From: Flavobacteriales bacterium
Lineage (GTDB): Bacteria > Bacteroidota > Bacteroidia > Flavobacteriales_E > Vicingaceae
Direction of reading: 5' to 3'
DNA: 64,000 nt
NCBI GenBank assembly: GCA_002401955.1
Contig: NVUQ01000005.1
Coordinates: 1 to 64,000, forward strand
A program made the translations under genes and the position numbers. The notes beneath the pieces are model-generated. The model saw nothing but the letters and a program-made list of their open reading frames with translations. It was not told the origin of the DNA and did no database searches. Positions 42,581 to 53,106 of this stretch are shown in pieces; the first letter of the stretch is position 1; each line of letters starts with the position of its first letter.

Positions 42581-42620
42581 ACTTTACGAACAGCCATTTT
42601 ACTTTAGGAACGGACAGTTT
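42581..42620 (-). promoter_or_regulatory. Candidate tandem LytTR-type direct repeats
   Basis: ACTTTACGAACAGCCATTTT|ACTTTAGGAACGGACAGTTTT, 20-bp period; minus-strand half-sites GCTGTTCGT and TCCGTTCCT. Confidence 0.4.
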
Positions 42621-42786
42621 TGTGTTTTTTAGAATGGGTTTTACCATATCAATGGTGGGAAATGTTCGTTTAATTTGTTTTTATCTTCTTTGAATGGGGT
42701 TTTTATTGATCAACAGACTCTTTAATAGTGGAGGTAATAATGTAGTGTCTATATTTATCAATATTAAATGTTCTTTTGATAATACC

Positions 42787-44661
42787 TTAAGCTTCTTTAA
42801 ACTTCATTTTAAACATAGTGCCAGGTTCTTTTAATCTTTCCATTGTTCCATTTAACTGTTCTGTAAAAATTTCAATTAACTCCTGTCCTAAAGAATGTAA
42901 ATTGTTTTCCTCATTTTTTGACATACCAATACCGTTATCGCCAATAATCATCTCAAATTCTCTTTTCCCCATCTCTTTTAATTCAAGAACAACTGTTCCT
43001 GTGTTTTGTTCATTAAAAGCATATTTAAAAGAGTTGGTCATTATTTCATTAATAATCAATCCAAGAGGAACAATAGTTTCAGATTTAAATTTTACGTTTG
43101 GAATGCTCAGTTTTAAATCGATGTTATTCTGAAGTTTATGAGATGCTGCAATTTTTTTAACCAATAGATTGAGATAATCACTAATATCTATCTTAATAAA
43201 ATCTTTAGACTGATACATGCTTTCATGTATACTCGCCATTGTAAGTATGCGGTTTTGACATTCTTCAAACATCGATACAATTTTGGTATCATCTATCTTG
43301 TTCGATTGAAGCCTTAAAAGACTTCTAATAATTTGCATGTTATTTTTTACACGATGGTGAATTTCTTGCATCATATTTTCACGCATTTCTTTCTCTTTCT
43401 GTATGATACTTTTTTGTTTAGTAACTACTCGATATCGATAAAAAATAAAACCTATTGATATCACTAATAGACTAATTCCTAAACAAAGAAGAAGTAGTAA
43501 TGATTTACCGTTAGAAATTTTTAAGTTCTTAGCCTCAAGTTGAGCTTTGGAAACAGCTTCACTATGGGCAAGTATTATACTATCTTCAATAACTCTATTG
43601 TCATATTTATATTGATATTCTTGCTTAATTATGTCCTCTTTGCTTTGCTGATTTTTAATACTGTCAGACATTAGCCTATTTAACTGTATCATTTTTAAAG
43701 CGTTTTTATAATCACCTTTTTTAGAATATGCTAAGTATAAACTTTTAGAAGAAGATTCTATTTGTTTTACAAAACCAGATAACTGGGCTATTTCTAAAGC
43801 TATTTTGGCATGTTTTATTGCTTTTTGCTTGTTGTCAAGAGCTAAGTAAACACTACTAATTGCAATTTCAGTACTAGAGATACCCTCTTTGTCGTTAATT
43901 TTCTCAAAGATGATTAAACTTTCATGATGTAATGTTAGTGCTTTTTTGAATTGCCCTTCTTTCTTATAAACTTTACCTAGTTTGTTCGTAGCACTTGCAA
44001 ATCCAAGTCTGTTTCGATTATTATATGTTCCATCTGTATTTTTTATCGTTTTATACAATTCGATGGATTTCTCTAAAAATATTTTAGCAGAATCTAATAT
44101 TCCTTCACTAAAATAAATGTCTCCTATATTGTCGAGGGTAATAGCTAATCCTCTCTTATTATTACTGGCTTTTTTTATAACTAGACTTTTACTATAATAC
44201 TCAATAGCTTTTTCTAAATCTCCTTGTTCCTTATGTATCATTCCTAAATTGTTTAACACAGAGGAGATGCCAGGTTTATATCCTTTTTCTCCTTTGTTAT
44301 CTATAGAATTTTCATAAAGTGATAATGCAAGTAAATAATATTTTGTAGCTTTTTTGTAATCTCCTCTTAAATAGAAAGATGCACCCTGTGTTGTTCTTGC
44401 ACTTGCCATATTTCTTTTAAGCCCTTTTGATTTGGCGTAGTTATAATATTTTTCTGCATAATAAAATGCACTATCCGGATTTGAAAACAGGTAAACATCC
44501 CAAGCTAATTTATCCAATGCAATCATTCGATTTGCATCTAGTTCAGATCCATCTTTCCAAATAGCATATAAACTATCACGTTTTTTATCGGTTTCATTAG
44601 GCCTGTCCTGTGAAATGGAGAGGATAGGAATTAACAACAATAAGAAAAAAAAACACTTCAT
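42787..44661 (-). CDS. TPR-containing sensor histidine kinase (HisKA_2 type)
   Basis: TPR array; TM segment; EIHHRVKNNMQIIRSLLRLQSNKI; IIGDNGIGM. Confidence 0.88.
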   Translation of the reverse strand: MKCFFFLLLLIPILSISQDRPNETDKKRDSLYAIWKDGSELDANRMIALDKLAWDVYLFSNPDSAFYYAEKYYNYAKSKGLKRNMASARTTQGASFYLRGDYKKATKYYLLALSLYENSIDNKGEKGYKPGISSVLNNLGMIHKEQGDLEKAIEYYSKSLVIKKASNNKRGLAITLDNIGDIYFSEGILDSAKIFLEKSIELYKTIKNTDGTYNNRNRLGFASATNKLGKVYKKEGQFKKALTLHHESLIIFEKINDKEGISSTEIAISSVYLALDNKQKAIKHAKIALEIAQLSGFVKQIESSSKSLYLAYSKKGDYKNALKMIQLNRLMSDSIKNQQSKEDIIKQEYQYKYDNRVIEDSIILAHSEAVSKAQLEAKNLKISNGKSLLLLLCLGISLLVISIGFIFYRYRVVTKQKSIIQKEKEMRENMMQEIHHRVKNNMQIIRSLLRLQSNKIDDTKIVSMFEECQNRILTMASIHESMYQSKDFIKIDISDYLNLLVKKIAASHKLQNNIDLKLSIPNVKFKSETIVPLGLIINEIMTNSFKYAFNEQNTGTVVLELKEMGKREFEMIIGDNGIGMSKNEENNLHSLGQELIEIFTEQLNGTMERLKEPGTMFKMKFKEA

Positions 44662-44782
44662 AGCATAGGGAGTTTTACCATATATTTTATACGAAAATTT
44701 TGCTAAAAAGATTGGTAATATAAAATTATAACTGCTATTAGCAATGGAAAATCATCTAAAAAGCGAAGTAAAATTATTTCTT

Positions 44783-44824
44783 GAATGGAGAATGAAGAAT
44801 GAAGAATGAAGAATGGAGAATTAA
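44783..44824. repeat. Heptad repeat GAATGAA/GAATGGA, six units
   Basis: gaatgga gaatgaa gaatgaa gaatgaa gaatgga gaattaa. Confidence 0.9.
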
Positions 44825-44880
44825 GAATTATGAGTTAAGATTGGAGAATAGAGAAGGGAAAATAATTATTTTTACCTAAC

Positions 44881-45006
44881 CACTAACCACTAACCACTAA
44901 CCACTAACCACTAACCACTAACCACTAACCACTAACCACTAACCACTAACCACTAACCACTAACCACTAACCACTAAACACTAAACACTAAACACTAAAC
45001 ACTAAC
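44881..45006. repeat. Heptad tandem repeat (CACTAAC)13(CACTAAA)4(CACTAAC)1
   Basis: 18 uninterrupted 7-mers counted. Confidence 0.95.
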
Positions 45007-45011
45007 TAATC

Positions 45012-45039
45012 TCCAATCTCAAATATCCAATCTCAAATC
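45012..45039. repeat. 14-bp (2x7) direct repeat TCCAATCTCAAATA/C
   Basis: Two adjacent copies. Confidence 0.85.
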
Positions 45040-46319
45040 TACTTATCCAATACTTGTCTAAATTTGTTAAAGATCCTTTCTAATAATCTTAAATCTTCGG
45101 TAATAATTTCGGCAGTTCCTGCCATATCTGGTTTGTAACTTAGTGTTTTATTGTAAGTGCTGGTTAAACCATCAGAGAGTTTTACCTGAACAAAATAACC
45201 CTCTTTTCCAGATATTTGAGAGATACTAACGATTGTTCCTGTTAACTGCCCGTATTCCTGATAGGGATAGTTATCTAACTTCATTTTTACTTCTTGACCA
45301 ACTGTAATTTTACCATAACCTTGAGGTGCTATTTTAACGTTTCCAATATAAGCCTGATTACTTGGAACAACAGCAAATAAGGGTTCTTGATCAGAAATGT
45401 ATTGATTGGTTGTAATGGCTTTTAAATACGAAATCTTCCCCTTAAATGGAGCAGTTATCGTAAAGTTTTGTTGCCAGCTTTGAGTATAACTTTTTAAGGA
45501 ATTACGAGCAGATTTAATGTTGTTTTTTAACCCTCTGATTTTATCATCATGGCTTTTGTTTAATTCATTTTGCTGTTTTAAATAGTTGGCTACAGTAATT
45601 TTATGTTGTACGTAAGTTTTTTGACTGTTTAATAGTTGTTCCTTTTTTCTAAAGTATTCACTTTGGTTATTAAAAAATTCATTTTTAGAGATTACCTTTT
45701 TATAATACAAGGAACTATCTGCATTAAATTTCTGGTCAGCGTTTTGTATTTCTTGTCTTAACAAATTTAATTGTGACTTAGTAATCTTAGCTAATCTATC
45801 GTTGTAATTAATTTGTAGGGCAATGTTTTTTAAGCTGTTCTTGTAAAAGTTATCAGTAGTAATTTCGTGGTATTCTTTTAAGTTATTGTGTAAGCTGTTA
45901 AATGTTGTTTGAGCTTCACCTAATATTCCTATTTTTTCTAATAAGGGTAATATTGTTGCAGTATTATCAAACGTAAAATTGTTTATCAACGTATTTAGGC
46001 TATCAATGGTTTCTTTATTAGTAGGATTGGTTATTACAGCAATGGTTTGCCCTTTTTTTACGGTTGTATTGTCTTTATGATAAAGTTCTTGTATATAACC
46101 AGTAGTTTTACTAATGAGTTTAGCAGGAGGTTGTTCTGTAGTAAGCGTTACTTGTCCGGGTATAATATCAGGGTATTTTATAAACCAAGATATAAATACG
46201 AGCATTACAATTATTCCAAAAATTAAGGAAATACCCCAACGTATCATCCAATTAGGTACGTGAGATAAAATCTCTTGAACTTCATCACTACGAATTTCTA
46301 TTTCTTTATTCTCTGGCAT
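45039..46319 (-). CDS. HlyD-family membrane fusion/secretion protein of the RiPP exporter
   Basis: Single N-terminal TM; TGYIQELYHKDNTTVKKGQTIAVI; coiled coil; ITAPFKGKISYLKAITTNQYI. Confidence 0.85.
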   Translation of the reverse strand: MPENKEIEIRSDEVQEILSHVPNWMIRWGISLIFGIIVMLVFISWFIKYPDIIPGQVTLTTEQPPAKLISKTTGYIQELYHKDNTTVKKGQTIAVITNPTNKETIDSLNTLINNFTFDNTATILPLLEKIGILGEAQTTFNSLHNNLKEYHEITTDNFYKNSLKNIALQINYNDRLAKITKSQLNLLRQEIQNADQKFNADSSLYYKKVISKNEFFNNQSEYFRKKEQLLNSQKTYVQHKITVANYLKQQNELNKSHDDKIRGLKNNIKSARNSLKSYTQSWQQNFTITAPFKGKISYLKAITTNQYISDQEPLFAVVPSNQAYIGNVKIAPQGYGKITVGQEVKMKLDNYPYQEYGQLTGTIVSISQISGKEGYFVQVKLSDGLTSTYNKTLSYKPDMAGTAEIITEDLRLLERIFNKFRQVLDK

Positions 46320-46502
46320 TTTTTTCTTTTTATTTCTCTCCCTTTGAGGGGAGAAAAATTTTGTCCAATATCTTTGATTTGGCTACAAAATTAGTGGGGT
46401 GTTATTCATTCAAAAAAACACCTCCTTAGAATTTCTAAGCAACAAAGTTGCAAAGAACTTCTAGCCCTCCTCAAGGAGGGAATTTTCACATCAAGGAATC
46501 AA
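46320..46502. other. Intergenic segment with two hairpins inside the RiPP operon
   Basis: TCTCCCTTTGAGGGGAGA and CCCTCCTCAAGGAGGG. Confidence 0.6.
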
Positions 46503-48689
46503 TTACAACTCCAACTGGTTTTTTACTAAATTATAATAGTTCCCTTTTAAAGCTGTTAACTCCTCATGTGTTCCTCTTTCTATAATTTTTCCTTTATCCA
46601 ACACCACTATTTGATCAGCGTTTTTAACAGTGCTTAATCGATGAGCAATAACAATAGCAGTTCTTTCTTTAAAAAACTCGTTTAAGTTCTCCATAATTAT
46701 TTTCTCATTGTTGGCATCCAACGAACTTGTTGCTTCATCAAAGAAAATGAATTGTGGGTTTTTATAGACTGCTCGAGCGATGAATAAACGTTGTTTTTGT
46801 CCGCCACTCATACCAACCCCTTCCATACCTATTTTGGTATTATAGCCTAGTGGTAAGCCATCAATGTATTCTTTAATGTTCGCTATCTCAACAGCTTTTT
46901 TTAATCGTTCTTTATCTATGCTATCTTGTCCAATGGCAATGTTATTAGCAATGGTGTCGTTAAAAATATAACCATCTTGCATTACAACACCACTGTGGTT
47001 TCTCCATGCTTGGTGCGATATATTATTTAAATGATGTTGTGCTATAGTAATTTCACCTTGGTTGGGTTCATAAAATTTCAATAAGATTTTCATTAGGGTA
47101 GTTTTGCCACTTCCGCTGGCTCCAACAATTGCAGTTATTTTATTGGCAGGAATAGTTAAATCAAGTCCTTTTATTACTTCTTCGGGGCTTCCTGTGTACC
47201 TAAAGTGAATGTTTTTTAATGTAAAATCATCATTAACAGGAACATCATGTATACGCTGTTCTTCAGCATTTTCCTCATCATCTTTGTTATGAATTTCTGA
47301 TAAACGTTCTAGCGCTATTTTTGCATCTTGGGCCGAATGGATAAATCCAATTAATTGTTGAATAGGACTATTAAGTTGACCAATAATATAAGAAATAGAC
47401 AACATCATCCCCAAGGTAAGTTGACCCTCAATAACCAACTTAGCTGAAAAAATTGTAATTAAAATATTTTTAAGTTCATTAATAAAGTTGGATCCTAAAC
47501 TTTGTGTTTGTTCCAATCTTAAACTTTTTATTTCAATTTTAAATAAACGAGCCTGAACATACTCCCAGCTCCATCTTTTTTGTCTTTCTGCATTGTAAAG
47601 CTTTATTTCTTGCATGCCGTTAATGAGCTCCATCACCTTGCTTTGTTCACCACTCATTTGGGTAAATCGTTTGTAATCTAGGTCTTTTCGCTTTTTTAAG
47701 AAAAGCATTACCCAAACAAAATAGAATACACTTCCTATTAAAAATATAGTGAATATTTGCATGCTGTACCAGGCCAATACACCACCAAATATCACTAAAT
47801 TAAACATCGAAAATAACACATTTAACGATGTGCTAGTAAGTAGGTTCTCAATACGTTGGTGGTCACTTATCCGCTGCATAATGTCACCAGTCATCTTGCT
47901 ATCAAAAAATGCAATGGGCAAATTCATTAATTTAATAAAGAAATCCGAAACCAATGAAATGTTAATTCTTGTGCTTAAATGGAGTAATATCCAACTTCTA
48001 AGTAATTCTATACTTGTTCTACCTATAAATAAAAACAGTTGTGCGGCTAAAATGAGATAAATAAAACTAATGTCTTGGTTTTGTATCCCAACATCAACCA
48101 CACTTTGGGTTAAAAACGGGAATATTAGTTGTAATAAACTTCCTGCCAATAAGCCTATAATTAATTGTACTAAGAATTTTTTATATCGAAACAGGTATTG
48201 AAATAAAAAAGAAAAACCTTGTTGGGTTTCATTATTATCGTCTTCTTCAGATTGATTAAGTCTAGGTGTAGGTTCTACAAATAGTGCAATACCTTCTTCA
48301 GTATTTTCGCTAGCATTATTTCCTATCCAACTTTTAATAAAATCTTGACTATCATACTCTAACAATCCATGAGCTGGATCAGCTACAAAAACCTTCTCTT
48401 TTTTTATTTTATAAACAACTACAAAATGTTCTTGATTCCAATGAACAATACAGGGTAGGGGAGCTTCATTATTTAGTTTGTTAAAGTTAACCTTAACTCC
48501 TAAGGTCCGAAATCCAATTTTCTCAGCCGAATCAGCAATATTTTTTAAGCTACTTCCTTCTCTTGTTGTTTCTGATAGTTTACGAAGTTTAGATAAGGAT
48601 ATACTCCTACCATAGAACTTAGCCAACATACGTAAACATGTTGGCCCACAGTCCATTTTATCTGGTTGATTATAAAAAGGGAATGACAC
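46503..48689 (-). CDS. Peptidase-domain (C39) ABC transporter
   Basis: YNQPDKMDCGPTCLRMLAKFYG Cys protease site; HWNQEHFVVVYKI; Walker A GASGSGKTTLMKILL; signature GMSGGQKQR; Walker B FIFFDEATSSLD. Confidence 0.95.
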   Translation of the reverse strand: MSFPFYNQPDKMDCGPTCLRMLAKFYGRSISLSKLRKLSETTREGSSLKNIADSAEKIGFRTLGVKVNFNKLNNEAPLPCIVHWNQEHFVVVYKIKKEKVFVADPAHGLLEYDSQDFIKSWIGNNASENTEEGIALFVEPTPRLNQSEEDDNNETQQGFSFLFQYLFRYKKFLVQLIIGLLAGSLLQLIFPFLTQSVVDVGIQNQDISFIYLILAAQLFLFIGRTSIELLRSWILLHLSTRINISLVSDFFIKLMNLPIAFFDSKMTGDIMQRISDHQRIENLLTSTSLNVLFSMFNLVIFGGVLAWYSMQIFTIFLIGSVFYFVWVMLFLKKRKDLDYKRFTQMSGEQSKVMELINGMQEIKLYNAERQKRWSWEYVQARLFKIEIKSLRLEQTQSLGSNFINELKNILITIFSAKLVIEGQLTLGMMLSISYIIGQLNSPIQQLIGFIHSAQDAKIALERLSEIHNKDDEENAEEQRIHDVPVNDDFTLKNIHFRYTGSPEEVIKGLDLTIPANKITAIVGASGSGKTTLMKILLKFYEPNQGEITIAQHHLNNISHQAWRNHSGVVMQDGYIFNDTIANNIAIGQDSIDKERLKKAVEIANIKEYIDGLPLGYNTKIGMEGVGMSGGQKQRLFIARAVYKNPQFIFFDEATSSLDANNEKIIMENLNEFFKERTAIVIAHRLSTVKNADQIVVLDKGKIIERGTHEELTALKGNYYNLVKNQLEL

Positions 48690-51600
48690 TAGACTACTAA
48701 TTCTTTTTGAAGTTGTTTTTGTTTAGCTAGTTCAGATCGATAGGTACGCCACATAAAATCATAAATGACCATTTCATGTACTCTTTGTTTATTTTTAAAT
48801 ATTCGATTTAAAAGCATATGAATATAACTTGATAATAAATTATTAAGAGAAAGATCTAATTTGTTTTCTTTATGGATTTTTAATATTTCTTTATTAAATG
48901 GAGCACTTTGCCTTGACTTATTCTCTAGCAGTACAAATAAGGGGGCTAACTGCTTATTAACATTCTGTCTATTATTGAATAGTTCAGCAATATCTTTTCT
49001 ATGTATTCTAAATTTTTTATCTAATTGCATTTTTAATCGCTTATTCATATTAAACTCTGTAGCAAACCCATCTTTTAGTGATTCGAGTAGGTTCCTTTTT
49101 TTCTCAAAATTAAAATTAAAGTCCGTAAGCAATGTATCGATAGCTTTAATCGCAAATTTCCATCTTATTTCTTCTCCTTCATCACCTTCTAACATATCAA
49201 TCATGTTAACTATGCAATTACTCTCAATATGAAATAAACTTTCACTTATAACCATCGTTCTTTTGCCATATCTTCCAATTTCTCGTTGATAGGTATCCGT
49301 TTGAATTTTCCAAATTAATCTGTTTTGTTGATATTCCTTAATTGAATTATGAAATAAAGAAAGAACCTTTCCAACATGGTTAATATCCCTAAAATGAAAA
49401 CGAACCCTTAGGTGAATTTCTGGATCTGCATAACGGATAAAAAACCAAGAGTCAATTAATCCTTCATTAATTAATTGTTGAGATAGTGGTTTAATTACTT
49501 CTGTTAGTATTTTATCTCCAATTTTCACACCACAATACAACTTATAATAAAGCCACTCAGACCCTAAAGAAAATTCTCGTTGAAGATTAATTTGATTTTC
49601 AATTACCTTAGACTCTGCATTTACACGGTTAAGTGTTGGTTCTGAAAAATCAGCATTCTCTTTTTGGGTAGTCTTTTGTAAAATACTTATAAATTCATTG
49701 GTATACATGTTCCCATTTTGATCTTTAGTGGTTGAATTTTTCTTATCAAATAAAAACTCTTTTAAAATTATTTTTTGTCGTTTTCTGATAATAGAGATGA
49801 ACATTTCTCTACTAAGTTTGTTTTGAAAGTCAATTACTAATTTATTATCACCATCTGCTAATAATACTATCTCTGGTAGTTTCCATTTTTCTCTCCAAGT
49901 AGAAATATTTTGATCCAGTTGATTATCTTTTTTTAATAGGATTTCAAAATCATTTTTGATAAGTTGCCAAGTTGCAGGAGAAATGATAACATTTTCTACT
50001 TCAACTCTTGGTAAGAAGTCAAATTCGTTACTTAAATCCCCCCAACTAAAGTATAGTCCTTCTCTAAGATTCTGACCTTGTAGATCACATAAGAAATGAT
50101 AAACAGGAAGTGCCTTGAATGAGTAATTGTGAGCATTACCTAGACGAGGAATAATTTCTTTGTTCAATCTTTTAGAACGTAGTATAACTCTGTTATTTTT
50201 TATAGAAATAAATAAGTCATTCACCCTAATCTGTTGTTCTTTTGATAGAGTCGAATTAGATAGGTAGGGAATTTCATAATTTCTAAATGTAGGCCGCATT
50301 AAAACATTCCCTGTTCTACTTTCTGGAAGGTGAGCTATTTCAGCAAATATCACATGGGGATTGTTCTCTTGTTCAGTATTAGCAATTTCTCTTACTAATT
50401 GTTCAATTTCTTTGTTGTTAGAAGCAAAACGACCTAACAAATAGGTAGCGCTTGTTCCTCCAATGCTCTCAATACTAAAAAGGTCACTTCCCTCTCGTTT
50501 TCCTAAATAGTTATACATTATCGAAAAACTTTCAGGCAAATCATCCCAGTTTGATTTAAAATCTTTTAGATCATCTATTTTAAGATTTATTACTTGTTCT
50601 TCGTTATCTTTTGATTTAAGTAATTGTTGAAAAAGAAATGATTGTACTCCGTTCCAAGATATTTTTAACTCTGAGTTTTGTTCATTTGGTAAGGTTAAAT
50701 TATTTATCAGAGGGTTAACATCAACAGTATGATTATTATTATGACCATAACCTAATCCAGATTCACTATCTAAAGCTTCTAATAAAGGTATTTCTTTATC
50801 TTCAAAATGACTATAAAATTTATCTCGAAAATTCTTAAGATTTGTTTCTTTTGGCTTTGATGTTAATTGATTTAAAACTTCAATTGCCTTTTTTAAGCCA
50901 TTATTTAAATTTTCAAGATGTGAATCATTATTCCGTATAGGTTTCTTATGATTTGTTTCTAAGTAAAGATCTGTTTGAAAAAGTTTGCCTAATTCAAAAG
51001 GAATGTTTAAAAGATTTAAATTTTCAGATAATTTTTCATAAACAGAAATAGAGTTCCCTATTTTTTTGTCTATTTGAATTAATTCTTTTTGAGTTACTTG
51101 TAAGAGTTTAATTATTTCAGAAAGTTCTTGAATCTCCTCTTTTTGCTGAATATTTATTAATACTCTTAAAATTTGATTGAGTAACTCCTCACCAATTACT
51201 GCTGGCTCTAATTCACTTACTAAAAGTTGAGCTTCCACAACTTGATTTACAAATTCCAATGCATTTTCTATATTAATATCTTCTTGTACTATAGATTGTG
51301 CTAACTCTTCTATTGAAGCTCCTTTTTTTGATTTATTTAAAATTTCATTTAAATAAAAAGAACTATCTACGGAGCTAATTTGGTTAGTTCTAGATTTGTT
51401 TTTATAAAAATATTCTATATATCTAATTTTATCTTGTAACTTATAAATACTTGTATTTGGATAAAATTTAAGATGTTTTTTTATAAAAGGTAATTTGGTT
51501 AATTCTTGAGCTAAAGCACAACTAAAGTTCATATCTAACCGAGTACTTCGTTCTTTTTTTGAATTTATAATAATATCGTGACGTCCTGTATCAGTAGTTC

Positions 51601-51877
51601 CACAGGCAGCAAACAATCCAAATGGGGTACAACGGTTATGCATTCGGAGTGCATATTTTAACAAAGAATTTATTAACCTTTTTTCATCTACTTTATCAGT
51701 TATTTCTCCTTTTTGCCATTTAATAAATTCATTCAATAAATTAGGTGATGAAAGAAATAAGGCCTCTTGTATATCCTTTTTTAAATATAATTCGATTAAC
51801 TCTTTCCTATTAAAACTAGTCTTTATTGGTTTACTAGGAGTTCTCAAAATGGATTTTGGGTGATAAGAGTATTTCAT
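48689..51877 (-). CDS. lanB: Class I lantibiotic dehydratase LanB (fused glutamylation and elimination domains)
   Basis: N-terminal RTPSKPIKTSF..LYLKKDIQEALFLSSPNLLNEF; NRCTPFGLFAACGTTDTG; C-terminal GSEWLYYKLYCGVKIGDKILTEVIKPLSQQLINEGLIDSWFFIRYADPEIHLRVRFH (SpaB_C/thiopeptide-type). Confidence 0.93.
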   Translation of the reverse strand: MKYSYHPKSILRTPSKPIKTSFNRKELIELYLKKDIQEALFLSSPNLLNEFIKWQKGEITDKVDEKRLINSLLKYALRMHNRCTPFGLFAACGTTDTGRHDIIINSKKERSTRLDMNFSCALAQELTKLPFIKKHLKFYPNTSIYKLQDKIRYIEYFYKNKSRTNQISSVDSSFYLNEILNKSKKGASIEELAQSIVQEDINIENALEFVNQVVEAQLLVSELEPAVIGEELLNQILRVLINIQQKEEIQELSEIIKLLQVTQKELIQIDKKIGNSISVYEKLSENLNLLNIPFELGKLFQTDLYLETNHKKPIRNNDSHLENLNNGLKKAIEVLNQLTSKPKETNLKNFRDKFYSHFEDKEIPLLEALDSESGLGYGHNNNHTVDVNPLINNLTLPNEQNSELKISWNGVQSFLFQQLLKSKDNEEQVINLKIDDLKDFKSNWDDLPESFSIMYNYLGKREGSDLFSIESIGGTSATYLLGRFASNNKEIEQLVREIANTEQENNPHVIFAEIAHLPESRTGNVLMRPTFRNYEIPYLSNSTLSKEQQIRVNDLFISIKNNRVILRSKRLNKEIIPRLGNAHNYSFKALPVYHFLCDLQGQNLREGLYFSWGDLSNEFDFLPRVEVENVIISPATWQLIKNDFEILLKKDNQLDQNISTWREKWKLPEIVLLADGDNKLVIDFQNKLSREMFISIIRKRQKIILKEFLFDKKNSTTKDQNGNMYTNEFISILQKTTQKENADFSEPTLNRVNAESKVIENQINLQREFSLGSEWLYYKLYCGVKIGDKILTEVIKPLSQQLINEGLIDSWFFIRYADPEIHLRVRFHFRDINHVGKVLSLFHNSIKEYQQNRLIWKIQTDTYQREIGRYGKRTMVISESLFHIESNCIVNMIDMLEGDEGEEIRWKFAIKAIDTLLTDFNFNFEKKRNLLESLKDGFATEFNMNKRLKMQLDKKFRIHRKDIAELFNNRQNVNKQLAPLFVLLENKSRQSAPFNKEILKIHKENKLDLSLNNLLSSYIHMLLNRIFKNKQRVHEMVIYDFMWRTYRSELAKQKQLQKELVV

Positions 51878-51929
51878 TTATTCAGTAATTTAAATTGTTT
51901 TGTATTAGAAAAATAACTTGATACTATTA

Positions 51930-53090
51930 TCAATATAACAAGATTGATTTTTCCCAATCAGATATTTCATAATTAATAGCAGAAATCAAAGCCAATCCTA
52001 TACCTTCTACCCCAGTAAGAATTCCTATTTCTTCTTCGTATTTATTTTTAGTAACACAATTTTTGAATTGTATTTTTGAATTTAAAATCTTATTACTTTC
52101 ATTGTACCAGTAATGAACAGCATCTTTAATTTCATTTGATTTCCAATAACAATTAAACCATTTGTTAAAAACATGAGCGATACCTAGTGTGCCATGACAT
52201 ATAATGGCTGAATTAATATCGTGATTATCGATTAGTTTAAATTTGGAAATTTTAGTTGCAATACTAAATGCACGCATGTTAATTTCTTTATCATTTAGAA
52301 CTTTAGAAGAATATGCCAAAGCACTTACGATACCCAATTCCCCATGACACCATCTTAGGGGACTAAAGTTCGTTTCAGATTTACTTATAGAGTCAGGAAT
52401 CCTGTTGTTATTTTCATAATATAAAATTTGAGAACATATATTTTTTGCAATGGGTTTAAAGTAATCCGGGGATATATTTAATTCAATTAACCTACTTATA
52501 AACATTAATATTGAGGATAAACCATGTGATATGCTTAAATCTATTTCATTTTCATTAGATGTTTTTTTTTTCCACCTATAAAATGATTCATTTTTTTTGG
52601 ATACTTCTATTAGTTTAAGTCCTATAGTATTTAATTTATCATCAACTTCATTCGTAGATTGAGCTCTATTAAGAAAGTAATTCGCACAACCTAGGGCGCC
52701 ATAAAAAAAATCGTAATTATTATTATCTAGATAATTTATATTTAATTTAAAAATATGTTGATCCAACCCATTAAAAGTTTCCTGTAAATTAACAGCTAAA
52801 ACCTCCGATTGAGATAAACTAGAAATTCCATAACCAAAGTTTACTAAGCCAAAAAGATTGTTTAAAGGAATGTTATTATTCTCTATATATTCAAATGCTT
52901 CTGTTACGTAATCATTGATTATTAAATTATTTTTCTCTTTATCTTCAGGGTAAAGCCTAGATAAGGAACTTAAATATAATGCTTTAGACAGAGCTCCATT
53001 AAAAATAGAAAGTTTATCTTCACTCCTACTGGTTGAAATTTTTTTGGAAATTTTTTTTAAACAAATCTCAAAATCTTTTTTATAACACAT
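51930..53090 (-). CDS. lanC: LanC-like lanthionine cyclase (start moved from track 53120)
   Basis: SISHGLSSILMF, LRWCHGELGIVSALAYSS and ICHGTLGIAHVFNKWF supply the His and Cys/Cys-His zinc-site motifs; track start lies in a terminator hairpin loop. Confidence 0.85.
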   Translation of the reverse strand: MCYKKDFEICLKKISKKISTSRSEDKLSIFNGALSKALYLSSLSRLYPEDKEKNNLIINDYVTEAFEYIENNNIPLNNLFGLVNFGYGISSLSQSEVLAVNLQETFNGLDQHIFKLNINYLDNNNYDFFYGALGCANYFLNRAQSTNEVDDKLNTIGLKLIEVSKKNESFYRWKKKTSNENEIDLSISHGLSSILMFISRLIELNISPDYFKPIAKNICSQILYYENNNRIPDSISKSETNFSPLRWCHGELGIVSALAYSSKVLNDKEINMRAFSIATKISKFKLIDNHDINSAIICHGTLGIAHVFNKWFNCYWKSNEIKDAVHYWYNESNKILNSKIQFKNCVTKNKYEEEIGILTGVEGIGLALISAINYEISDWEKSILLY

Positions 53091-53106
53091 ATCCAATATA
53101 CTAATG

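Noticed and set aside
42787-44661. TPR histidine kinase as the lanthipeptide regulator
   Set aside because: It is separated from the cluster by repeat arrays and the propeller kinase/LytTR pair at the other end is a better candidate; a role cannot be excluded.
44881-45006. CRISPR-like or telomere-like array (CACTAAC)n
   Set aside because: Repeats are directly adjacent with no spacers and no cas genes; it is a 7-bp tandem repeat, and nothing suggests a replicon end here.
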